NCBI RefSeq assembly: GCF_022430545.2
Contig: NZ_CP092488.2
Coordinates: forward strand, 4,092,001 to 4,156,000
Length of the DNA: 64,000 nt
From: Mycobacterium paraterrae
GTDB taxonomy: Bacteria > Actinomycetota > Actinomycetes > Mycobacteriales > Mycobacteriaceae
Direction: 5' to 3'
Shown: positions 9,201-17,100 of the stretch, piece after piece
How the letters are laid out: each line of letters begins with the position of its first letter
How positions within the stretch are numbered: the stretch's first letter is position 1
Program-made: the position numbers and the translations under genes
The notes under the pieces: model-generated
Told to the model about the DNA's origin: nothing
What the model saw: only the letters and a program-made list of their open reading frames with translations
Databases searched by the model: none

Positions 9201-9353
9201 CTGAGCAATTAGCTCAGCGTCTTCTCATACAAGAGGAACCGTCGAATGATCTTGATGGAAACTTCCGAGTTCATCCAAACATGAAATGCCGTGAACGAAC
9301 GGGCTTTTGCATTCGGCTGCGTAAATAAAAATAATCCAAGCGTTGTATGAGAA
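9201..9353. other. PGRS-ruvC intergenic spacer with a hairpin and an 11-bp inverted repeat
   Basis: This stretch is clearly AT-richer than its neighbours. It holds a perfect hairpin CTGAGC-AATTA-GCTCAG (9201-9217) and a perfect 11-bp inverted repeat, TTCTCATACAA at 9222-9232 and TTGTATGAGAA at 9343-9353, flanking 110 bases. It lies between the PGRS start (minus strand) and ruvC (plus strand), so it should carry both promoters. No gene is visible in it. Confidence 0.5.
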
Positions 9354-9439
9354 CGGAATTTTGTCAGCCCGCCGTCACCGACACGTTTCTCACCCCGCGT
9401 GTCCCTCACCTGTACTCGGCGCCGCGATCGCTACTCTGA

Positions 9440-9455
9440 TCGAACAGCTGTTCGG
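9440..9455 (+). promoter_or_regulatory. LexA SOS box upstream of ruvC
   Basis: TCGAACAGCTGTTCGG matches the mycobacterial LexA consensus TCGAAC-N4-GTTCGA at 11 of 12 positions. It ends 16 bases before the ruvC GTG and directly precedes the ribosome site GAGGAGG (9461-9467). Damage control of ruvC by LexA is known in M. tuberculosis. Confidence 0.85.
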
Positions 9456-9471
9456 CGCTCGAGGAGGTCAA

Positions 9472-10026
9472 GTGCGCGTGATGGGCGTCGACCCCGGCCT
9501 GACCCGCTGCGGGCTGTCGGTGATCGAAAGCGGCCGCGGCCGCCACGTCGTCGCGTTGGACGTCGACGTGGTGCGCACGCCGTCCGAGGAGCCGCTCGCG
9601 CGGCGACTCCTGACGATCAGCGATACCGTCGACCATTGGATGGACACCCACCTCCCGGACGTCATTGCGATCGAGCGGGTCTTCGCCAACCAGAACGCGA
9701 ACACAGCGATGGGGACGGCGCAGGCCGGTGGGGTGATCGCACTCGCTGCCGCCAAGCGCGACATCGATGTCCACTTCCACACACCGAGCGAGGTCAAGGC
9801 CGCGGTGACGGGCAACGGGCGTGCCGACAAGGCTCAAGTCACCGCGATGGTCACCAAAATCCTTGCGTTACAGACCAAGCCCACGCCGGCCGACGCCGCG
9901 GATGCGCTCGCGCTGGCCATCTGCCATTGCTGGCGGGCACCGATGATCGCCCGGATGGCCGCCGCGGAAGCCATTGCGGCCGAGCAGCGTCGCACTTACC
10001 AGGCCAAGCTCAAGGCCGCTCGATGA
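9472..10026 (+). CDS. ruvC: Holliday junction resolvase RuvC
   Basis: 184 residues (188 in M. tuberculosis). It cuts Holliday junctions processed by RuvAB. The RNase H-like catalytic acids are visible: Asp in GVDPGLTRCG near the N-terminus, Glu in AIERVF, and the C-terminal acid pair in ADAADALALA. The GTG at 9472 is chosen because GAGGAGG lies just upstream and the protein then starts at the conserved VRVMGVDPG; the open frame runs further upstream, past the SOS box. First gene of the ruvCAB operon, under the SOS box at 9440. Confidence 0.96.
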   Translation: MRVMGVDPGLTRCGLSVIESGRGRHVVALDVDVVRTPSEEPLARRLLTISDTVDHWMDTHLPDVIAIERVFANQNANTAMGTAQAGGVIALAAAKRDIDVHFHTPSEVKAAVTGNGRADKAQVTAMVTKILALQTKPTPADAADALALAICHCWRAPMIARMAAAEAIAAEQRRTYQAKLKAAR

Positions 10027-10083
10027 CCGGCGGCGACGATGCAGAGCGCCGCGTGAGCGGTGTCGAGGAGGAGCGGCGCACAT
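10024..10083 (+). repeat. MIRU-like intercistronic element between ruvC and ruvA
   Basis: The spacer begins at the ruvC stop TGA and ends at the ruvA ATG. It contains GACGATGCAGAGCG and GAGGAGGAGCGGCGC, a pattern I recall from mycobacterial interspersed repetitive units, which sit between the stop and start of coupled genes and supply the ribosome site. A related element lies before hisS (32979-33017). Confidence 0.5.
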
Positions 10084-10672
10084 GATTGCCTCCGTGCGGG
10101 GCGAGGTGCTCGACATCGCCCTCGACCACGTCGTCATCGAAGCCGCGGGCGTGGGCTACAAGCTGATGGCGGCTCCGTCGACACTCGCGACGCTGCGGCG
10201 GGGGAGCGAAGCACGCTTGATCACCGCGATGATCGTCCGCGAAGACTCGATGACGCTCTACGGCTTTCCCGACGGCGACGCCCGCGACCTGTTCTTGACG
10301 TTGCTCGGCGTGTCCGGCATCGGCCCCAAGATCGCGTTGGCGACGCTTGCGGTGTATGACGCAACCGCGCTTCGGCAGGCCCTCGCCGACGGTGACGTCG
10401 CCGCCCTGACCCGAGTGCCGGGCATCGGCAAACGCAGTGCCGAGCGGATGGTGCTCGAACTGCGCGACAAGATCGGGCCGGTCTCGGCCTCGGCGGGCGC
10501 CGCGGTCAACGGCCATAGCGTCCGCGGACCGGTCGTGGAAGCTCTTGTGGGCCTTGGCTTTGCGATCAAGCAGGCCGAAGAGGCCACCGACAAGGTGCTC
10601 GCGGCTGACCAGGACGCCACCACCTCGACCGCGTTGCGCTCTGCACTGTCGCTGCTGGGGAAGACGAAATGA
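10082..10672 (+). CDS. ruvA: Holliday junction branch-migration protein RuvA
   Basis: 196 residues, exactly the usual length. It tetramerises on the Holliday junction and loads the RuvB motor. N-terminal OB fold (MIASVRGEVLDIALDHVVIE), two helix-hairpin-helix motifs (GVSGIGPKIALATL and RVPGIGKRSAERMVLEL), a linker of about 20 residues, and the C-terminal RuvB-binding domain (ALVGLGFAIKQAEEA). The ATG at 10082 follows GAGGAGGAGCGGCGCAC. Confidence 0.97.
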   Translation: MIASVRGEVLDIALDHVVIEAAGVGYKLMAAPSTLATLRRGSEARLITAMIVREDSMTLYGFPDGDARDLFLTLLGVSGIGPKIALATLAVYDATALRQALADGDVAALTRVPGIGKRSAERMVLELRDKIGPVSASAGAAVNGHSVRGPVVEALVGLGFAIKQAEEATDKVLAADQDATTSTALRSALSLLGKTK

Positions 10673-10676
10673 AGCG

Positions 10677-10796
10677 CGCCGATGACGATGATGCCGGCGT
10701 AGCCGGGATCGAGGAGTGGCGCCATGTGTGACGCCGATGACGATGATGCCGGCGTAGCCGGGATCGAGGAGTGGCGCCATGAGTGACGCCGATGAC
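10677..10796 (+). repeat. 55-bp tandem repeat (two copies plus 10 bp) between ruvA and ruvB
   Basis: Copy 1 is 10677-10731 and copy 2 is 10732-10786. They differ at one base only (10727 t, 10782 a). A third partial copy runs 10 bases into ruvB. Each full copy carries GAGGAGTGGCGCC followed by ATG, so the repeat has duplicated the translation start region of ruvB. The unit resembles a MIRU-type element and, being tandem, is a candidate variable-number locus. Confidence 0.93.
10724..10786 (+). CDS. Possible 20-codon leader peptide made by the repeat
   Basis: The ATG in repeat copy 1 sits behind the same ribosome site as ruvB but in a different frame, because 55 is not a multiple of three. It reads MCDADDDDAGVAGIEEWRHE and stops at TGA 10784-10786, just inside ruvB. 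Its stop overlaps the ruvB start region, so its translation could couple to ruvB initiation. Whether it is translated is unknown. Confidence 0.35.
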   Translation: MCDADDDDAGVAGIEEWRHE

Positions 10797-11831
10797 GCCG
10801 AGGACCGGGAGGTCTCGGCAGCTCTGACCGTCGGCGAGGGGGATGTCGACGCCAGCCTTCGCCCGCGCTCGTTAGGCGAATTCATCGGCCAGCCGCGGGT
10901 GCGTGAACAGCTGCAACTGGTCATCGAGGGCGCCAAGAATCGCGGCGGCACACCGGATCACATCCTGCTCTCCGGTCCTCCGGGACTGGGCAAGACGTCG
11001 TTGGCGATGATCATCGCCGCCGAGCTCGGCTCCTCGCTGCGCGTGACATCGGGTCCGGCGCTGGAACGTGCCGGGGATTTGGCGGCGATGCTGTCCAACC
11101 TGGTCGAGCACGACGTGTTGTTCATCGACGAAATCCACCGCATCGCCCGGCCCGCGGAGGAGATGCTGTACCTGGCGATGGAAGACTTCCGGGTCGACGT
11201 CGTCGTCGGCAAAGGCCCTGGGGCAACGTCGATTCCGTTGGAGGTGGCACCGTTCACATTGGTCGGTGCGACCACTCGCTCTGGTGCGCTCACCGGCCCG
11301 TTGCGCGACCGCTTCGGCTTCACCGCACACATGGACTTCTACGAGCCGGCCGAGCTGGAGCGCGTACTGAGCCGCTCGGCGGGAATACTCGGGATCGAAT
11401 TGGGCGCCGAAGCCGGCGCGGAGATAGCGCGCCGCTCGCGGGGCACCCCGCGCATCGCCAACCGTCTGCTACGCCGAGTGCGCGACTACGCCGAGGTGCG
11501 CGCCGACGGGGTGATCACCCGCGATGTCGCCAAGGCCGCGCTCGCGGTCTACGACGTCGACGAACTGGGCTTGGACCGACTCGACCGCGGCGTGTTGTCG
11601 GCGCTGACCCGCAGCTTCGGTGGCGGCCCGGTTGGCGTGTCCACGCTGGCTGTCGCCGTCGGCGAAGAGGCCACCACCGTCGAAGAGGTATGCGAGCCTT
11701 TCCTGGTGCGGGCGGGCATGATCGCCCGCACACCGCGCGGCAGGGTGGCGACCCCGCTGGCGTGGACGCATCTGGGCATGACACCACCCCCGCGGGCCAG
11801 CGGTTTGGGGCAGCCGGGACTGTTCGAGTAG
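10779..11831 (+). CDS. ruvB: Holliday junction branch-migration ATPase RuvB
   Basis: 350 residues (344 in M. tuberculosis). A hexameric AAA+ motor that drives branch migration with RuvA. Walker A GPPGLGKTS, Walker B LFIDEIHR, sensor region VGATTRSGALTGPLRDRFG and a C-terminal winged helix (SRGTPRIANRLLRRVRDYA). The N-terminal extension is very acidic (SDADDAEDRE) and is partly encoded by the third repeat fragment. The start ATG lies in repeat copy 2 with GAGGAG upstream. Confidence 0.97.
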   Translation: MSDADDAEDREVSAALTVGEGDVDASLRPRSLGEFIGQPRVREQLQLVIEGAKNRGGTPDHILLSGPPGLGKTSLAMIIAAELGSSLRVTSGPALERAGDLAAMLSNLVEHDVLFIDEIHRIARPAEEMLYLAMEDFRVDVVVGKGPGATSIPLEVAPFTLVGATTRSGALTGPLRDRFGFTAHMDFYEPAELERVLSRSAGILGIELGAEAGAEIARRSRGTPRIANRLLRRVRDYAEVRADGVITRDVAKAALAVYDVDELGLDRLDRGVLSALTRSFGGGPVGVSTLAVAVGEEATTVEEVCEPFLVRAGMIARTPRGRVATPLAWTHLGMTPPPRASGLGQPGLFE

Positions 11832-11894
11832 CGGTGATCGCGAGCGCGGCGCAGCCGGGTCAATCGGGTCGCCGACGTCGACTAGGAGGTCGGA

Positions 11895-12284
11895 ATGATT
11901 ACCGCAGCTGTCGTATTCGCCGGACTGGCGGCGTTACTGCACGTCTACATCTTCACGATGGAGTCGCTGACATGGACCAGCAAGCGCACCCGCGCCACAT
12001 TCGGAACGACAGCAGAGGAAGCCGAAACCACCAAGCTGCTGGCGTTCAATCAGGGCTTCTACAACCTTTTCCTAGCGATCGTCACAGGCGTCGGAATTGG
12101 CGCAATCGAGCTGGGACACAAGGGTGTTGGCGCAGCCCTCATATTCGCCGGCGTCGGTTCGATGGCCGCGGCGGCCATCGTGCTGCTGGCCTCGGCGCCG
12201 GATAAGGCTCGGGCGGCACTGACGCAAGGCATCTTTCCAGCCATCGCGGTCGTCCTGCTGGTGACCGGACTCGTTGCCCGGTAA
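11895..12284 (+). CDS. DUF1304 membrane protein
   Basis: 129 residues, four transmembrane helices covering most of the protein, with the family pattern MESLTWTSKRTRATFG after helix 1 and LLAFNQGFYNLFLA in helix 2. The ATG follows AGGAGG at 11884-11889. No function is established for DUF1304. It lies downstream of ruvB in the same direction but with its own ribosome site, and it precedes the two palindrome-controlled membrane paralogues. Confidence 0.85.
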   Translation: MITAAVVFAGLAALLHVYIFTMESLTWTSKRTRATFGTTAEEAETTKLLAFNQGFYNLFLAIVTGVGIGAIELGHKGVGAALIFAGVGSMAAAAIVLLASAPDKARAALTQGIFPAIAVVLLVTGLVAR

Positions 12285-12366
12285 CGGCCCGGGTTAAGCG
12301 CCGCAATAGCTGTCGAAAGTGATCTCGGTTACTCCACTGCGCCAAACGGGTACTTCCAGGGAATCT

Positions 12367-12380
12367 GACACCTCGGTGTC
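12367..12380. promoter_or_regulatory. 14-bp palindrome, candidate operator
   Basis: GACACCTCGGTGTC is a perfect inverted repeat of six-base arms. It ends 19 bases before the ATG of the membrane protein at 12400. The same arms occur twice before the paralogue at 13418, so a shared regulator is likely. Confidence 0.65.
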
Positions 12381-12399
12381 CCGTATGAGGAGACTCGAT

Positions 12400-13074
12400 A
12401 TGAATTACCGGCGAGAAGCACCCGGCCGCCTGTACATGCCGCGCAGCCGTGGGGCGATGAGCGGATTGCTCCTGATCATCCTGGGGGCGTTGATCCCCTT
12501 CCTCGGCCCGTATCTTCACTTTGCATACACACCTGATCAGCCCTGGGTATGGAACGTCGCACGAGGGTGGCTTGAGGTGTTGCCCGGCGTTGTCGCCGCC
12601 GTGGGTGGCCTTTTACTCCTGCTTTCAGGTAACCGGGCGACCGCCATGCTCGGCGGCTGGCTGGCCGTAGCCGGCGGGGCATGGTTCGTGGTCGGTCGGT
12701 CGCTCGCACCAGCACTTCGACTCGGCAGCGTGGGTGACCCGATCGCTGTCACCGACGCCAAGCGAGCCGCGCTCGAAATCTGCTACTTCTCCGGACTGGG
12801 CGCGCTGATCGTCTTCCTGGGCGCTGCGATGTTGGGCCGGGTTTCGGTCCGGGCGGCGCGTGATCTCGAGTACGTGACGCGAGACGACGTCGAGCCGTTG
12901 GCGCCCGCATCAGACGACTACGCGGCCAGCGCACCCGTGGCGGCGGCAGCGGCACCGACCGAGGTGATCGACACATCCCGGGCTCATGACGCAGACACCG
13001 CGGAAGAGACCCGGCGGGAACCCAAACGCGGACTTTTCCGCAGGCGGCGCGTCCACGTAGGGGCGGGCCGCTGA
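12400..13074 (+). CDS. Four-helix membrane protein, paralogue A
   Basis: 224 residues from the ATG at 12400, which has GAGGAG 7 bases upstream; the frame is open further upstream but that part overlaps the palindrome. It begins with a basic segment and the block MPRSRGAMSGLLLIILGALIP, then has four transmembrane helices with the loop AVTDAKRAALEICYFSGLGALI before the last one. The tail of about 75 residues is polar and ends GLFRRRRVHV, so the C-terminus is probably cytoplasmic. It is about half identical to the protein at 13418-14056. Family not recognised. The Arg-rich ends suggest an inside-facing anchor. Confidence 0.8.
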   Translation: MNYRREAPGRLYMPRSRGAMSGLLLIILGALIPFLGPYLHFAYTPDQPWVWNVARGWLEVLPGVVAAVGGLLLLLSGNRATAMLGGWLAVAGGAWFVVGRSLAPALRLGSVGDPIAVTDAKRAALEICYFSGLGALIVFLGAAMLGRVSVRAARDLEYVTRDDVEPLAPASDDYAASAPVAAAAAPTEVIDTSRAHDADTAEETRREPKRGLFRRRRVHVGAGR

Positions 13075-13091
13075 CCTGATCTCACCAACAT

Positions 13092-13127
13092 TTAGCCGGT
13101 CGCTGCGAACTTGCAGCGACCGGCTAA
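13092..13127 (+). terminator. Hairpin terminator after paralogue A
   Basis: A perfect 15-bp stem (TTAGCCGGTCGCTGC and its complement) with the loop GAACTT, 17 bases after the TGA. There is no U-tract, as is usual for mycobacterial terminators. The rest of 13128-13360 holds no gene that I can support. Confidence 0.8.
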
Positions 13128-13360
13128 CGCTATTTGTCGCCGTCCTATCGCCGTCGGAACCTGAATAAACTCAGCGGTTGCTAACGTTCGCAATCTTCGG
13201 CGAACGCCGCGTAACTGGACGTATCGAGGTGTCGAGGCCCGTTGCTCGCTACGCCTGTGCGGTGGGCTGCTCTGAGGTGGGTCTAAGACACGGCGGCTAA
13301 CTTGACCGTCGAGTAGACAGCACCGGTTCAGTCGGCGCGTTTGAGAACTCAGCCGCGCTC

Positions 13361-13394
13361 GACACCCCGGTGTCCCGCCCGACACCACGGTGTC
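13361..13394. promoter_or_regulatory. Two GACACC-N2-GGTGTC palindromes spaced 20 bp, candidate operators
   Basis: GACACCCCGGTGTC at 13361-13374 and GACACCACGGTGTC at 13381-13394. The start-to-start spacing is 20 bases, about two helical turns, so two dimers could bind side by side on one face. The second copy ends 23 bases before the ATG of paralogue B. Confidence 0.7.
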
Positions 13395-13417
13395 CACTGG
13401 TTGAGGAGGACTCGAAA

Positions 13418-14056
13418 ATGACTGATTCGCGGTCAGGTTTTGGCAGCCTGCGCATGCCGCGCAGCCGTGGCGCGGTGAGCGGGTTGCTCCTGCTGATCCT
13501 TGGCGCCTGGGGAGCTTTGATTCCCTTCATCGGCCCCTACTTCCATCTGGCCTACACACCTGGCTCCGCCTGGCTGTGGACCACGTCTCGCGCCTGGCTG
13601 GAGGTGTTTCCTGGGGTCACGGTCGTCGTGGGAGGCTTTCTGCTGCTGGTTTCCGGAAACCGTGTCACCGGAATGTTCGGCGGCTGGCTGGCCGTAATCG
13701 CCGGTGCATGGTTCGTCGTCGGTCGCGCTCTGGCGCCGACCTTGGGCCTCGGTGATGTCGGCCAGCCGATGGCGGTGACGGACGCGAAGCGGGCCGTCAT
13801 CGACATCACCTATTTTTCCGGGCTGGGCGCGCTGATCATTCTGATCGGGGGAGCGGTACTGGCACGCGTCACGATCCAGACCGCACGGGACGTCGAGTTG
13901 GCCCGGCAGGCCGCCGGGGTTCTTGCGACCAGGAACTCCGGTGCGTACAGCACGTCGGCTGCCCGCACCGAAGTGTTGACCCCTGCCCAGGCGCACGCAG
14001 GAGGACACAGGGGCGGCTTGTTCCGCCGGCGCAGCGCAGGCGTGACCAGTCATTGA
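13418..14056 (+). CDS. Four-helix membrane protein, paralogue B
   Basis: 212 residues from the ATG at 13418, behind GAGGAGGAC. It shares with paralogue A the N-terminal MPRSRGAVSGLLLLILGAW, the AWLEVFPG loop, SGNRVTGMFGGWLAV, the AVTDAKRAVIDITYFSGLGALI loop and the C-terminal GGLFRRR. Four transmembrane helices are followed by a polar tail. The pair arose by tandem duplication. Keeping both the coding sequence and the palindromic operators suggests a common regulated role, perhaps in the envelope. No known domain recognised. Confidence 0.8.
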   Translation: MTDSRSGFGSLRMPRSRGAVSGLLLLILGAWGALIPFIGPYFHLAYTPGSAWLWTTSRAWLEVFPGVTVVVGGFLLLVSGNRVTGMFGGWLAVIAGAWFVVGRALAPTLGLGDVGQPMAVTDAKRAVIDITYFSGLGALIILIGGAVLARVTIQTARDVELARQAAGVLATRNSGAYSTSAARTEVLTPAQAHAGGHRGGLFRRRSAGVTSH

Positions 14057-14084
14057 CGTGAAAGTTTGACCTCGAAGAAGCACT

Positions 14085-14123
14085 GAAGGCCGACCGCCAC
14101 CGGCAAGGGGGCGGTCGGCCTTC
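14085..14123. terminator. Bidirectional hairpin between paralogue B and car
   Basis: Perfect 14-bp stem GAAGGCCGACCGCC and its complement around an 11-base loop. It lies between two converging genes and can stop transcription from both. Confidence 0.8.
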
Positions 14124-14132
14124 GACGTGTTG

Positions 14133-17100
14133 TCAGAGCAGTCCGAGTAGTTGCAGATCGGTGATGTACTTGACGATTACCGGCTGCGAGATGTGCGGAA
14201 TGTCTTTGTCCGGGCCGATTTTGGCTTCCTGCACCGCGGCGCGGAACAGGTCAGTAGGCGCCATCGATCCGTTGATCGGCTTGTCCGGGTGCTGATAGTT
14301 GTGCAGCAGGGGCAGTAGCGAGTACTGACGCTGCCGTTCGGGCAGCCCACGCAGCGCGCCCTCGAAGCGCTGCAACCACGTTCCGTAGTCGTCGACGCGC
14401 TGCACCGAGTACCCGGCGTCGGTCAACCAGTCGACGTACTGGTCCAGTCCGATGCCGTCGTCGTACGGGTTCATCACGTGATACGTCTGGAACTGCTCGA
14501 CCACTTGGGCGCCCAACGTCGAGATCGCCTCGGCGATGAATTCGACTGGCAGCCCGTCGTAGTGAGAGCGTTGCCGATTGCCGTCCGCGTCGAGTTCGTA
14601 GAACGACTTGGGGGCAATGCCGGTGGCAACCAGGCTGAGCATCAACCGGGTGAACATGTCCGGCAGGTTCAGCTGACCCGCGTACGTGGTGTCGGCCAGG
14701 ATCATGTCGCATCGGAACACCGCCACCGGCAGACCGCACAGATCGTTAGCCTCACGCAGCAACACCTCGCCGGCCCACTTGCTGTTGCCGTAGCCGTTGG
14801 CGTAGCTGTCGTTGATCCGACGGGTGGGGCTGATCTCCCGGATGTCGGCGTCTTCGACGAACTTTCCAGGCTGGATCTGGTCGCCCACGCCGATCGTCGA
14901 CACATAGGTGTACGGCTTGATCTTTGTGGTCAACGCGATCTTGATCAGCTCGGCGGTGCCCAACGCGTTGGGGCCGAACAACTCGCTGTAAGGCAGCACG
15001 TGGTTGACCAACGCGGCGGGGTCGACAATCAGATCGACGGTGTCGGCCAGTCGCTGCCAAGTGTGCGGATCGAGGCCGAGGTTGGCCTCGCCCTTGTCGC
15101 CGGCGACGACCTCCAGGTGATCGGCGGCCAGGCTCTCGTAGTGCGCCAACAACTTCGGGTCACCGCTGTCGAACGTCTTGTCAAGACGGGCCCTCGCCTC
15201 TTCGTCAGTCTTGGCCCGTACCAACGCGATCACCTTGCCGTCGACCAAGTCCATCCGCTCGAGCCATTCCAGCGCCAGGTAGCGGCCCAAGAAGCCGGTC
15301 GCGCCCGTCAATAGCACCGTCCGCACTTCCCTGTTCGCCTTAGGCAGGTCGGGTGCCGCGGTCAGCGTGGCCTCGTCAAGGAATTTGTCTAGCGTCAGCT
15401 CGGAGGCGTGCACCTCGACAGCGTCGCGGCCGTGAACCGCGGCGAAGCTCGGCCGCTTGGTGCCCTGTCGTTCGGCTTCGATGTAGTTCGCGATGGCTTG
15501 TAAGTCGTTTGCCGGGCTGACAATCACACCAACCGGCACGTCGACGTCGAAGATCTCATGCAGCAGGTTGCCGAATGTCAACGCCGACAACGAGTCTCCA
15601 CCGAGGTCGGTGAAGTGCGCGTCGGGCGTCAGGTCGGACTTCGCCGCGCCGAGCATCGCGGCAGCCGCTCGGCTGACGGTCTGCAGGGCCGGGGCGTCGG
15701 CGCCACTGCGGCGCAGCTCGTTGAGTTCATCGGCCTGGCCCTGGGCCAGGTCGGCGTAGAGCTGCTCGAGGCGCTCACCGTAGTGCTGCTTGAGCTTCGG
15801 CCACGCCAGCTTGCGAATACCGGTCAGCAGACCGTTCTCGAGGCTGAACGGCGTCTTTTCGATGATGAAGTCGCGCGGCACCTCATAGGACTGCAAATTC
15901 GCTTGTCGCGCAACGGCTTGCAACGACTCCGCGATTCGAGGCTTGAGGTTCTCGTCGTCGTAGGTCGCCAGCGCGTCATTGCTCGGCACCACGACCGCCA
16001 GCAAGTACGGCTGTGCGCTGTTGCCGTAGATGTAGATCTGGCGGACCAGCGGGCTGTTCCCGAACTCCGCCTCCAGCTTTGCCAGCGTGACGAATTCACC
16101 CTGCGCCAGCTTCAACACATTGTTGCGACGGTCGACGTAGACCAAGTGATCAGGCGAGGTCTCGGCGAAGACGTCGCCGGTGCGGTAGTAACCGTCGTCG
16201 TCGAAGACTCCTGCCGTGGTCTCGGGCCGCTTGTAATAGCCGGGGAACATGTTTCCGGTCTTGAGTAGCAACTCACCGCGCGGGTAGGGCCGGTCGGTGC
16301 CGTAGTAGCCGAGATCAGGCACGTCGACCAGTTTGTAGTCGACTACCGGCGGGCGCTGGATCTCACCGTCGAACAAGACCATGCCGGCTTCGGTAGAGCC
16401 ATAGCCGTCCAGCAGGTGGATGTCGAGCAACGACTCGACCCAGCTGCGTAGCTCGGGGGAGATGGGGGCGGAGCCGGTCATCGCGAAGATGTATCGGCCG
16501 CCCAGCAGCTCGTGACCGACTTCGGCCAGCACCTGAGCTTCGACGGTTTCGCGGTCGGCGCCCTCGGCGATCCGTCGCCCGACCTCGCTTTGGTACTCGC
16601 TGTAGAGCATCTCCCAGATGCGGGGCACGAAGTTCAGTTCGGTTGGCCGGACGAGGCGCAGGTCCTCGAGGAGGGTCGACAGGTCGCTCTTGGCCGAGAA
16701 GTAGGCGGTGCCGCCGTTGCCGAGTGTGCCGTACAGAATACCGCGCCCCATGACGTGGCTCATCGGCATGAAATTGAGCGTGATCGACGCGGCGCTCGGG
16801 CCGAACCAGTTCTTGGTCGACCTGTTCCACATCTTTGCGACGTTGCTCTGCGGGTACATCGCGCCCTTAGGGGCGCCAGTGCTGCCCGAGGTGTAGATCA
16901 GCAACGCCAGCGGGTCGTCATCTCCAGCCTCGGCCATCTCGGTCGCGGGCAGCTTCGCGCCGCGTTCGCGGACTTCGTCGAGGGTTTCGATGGTGATCGC
17001 GTGCGCGGCGAGACGCTCGTGCGCCTCGTTCAGCAGTTCGCGGTTCTCGTCGATCTCACTGCGGTAATCGAAGACGATCAGTCGTGCCGGGGTGTGCCCG

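Noticed and set aside
9201..9217. Hairpin CTGAGC-AATTA-GCTCAG as a terminator
   Set aside because: It lies upstream of both flanking genes, where no transcript should end, so an operator or leader role is more likely.
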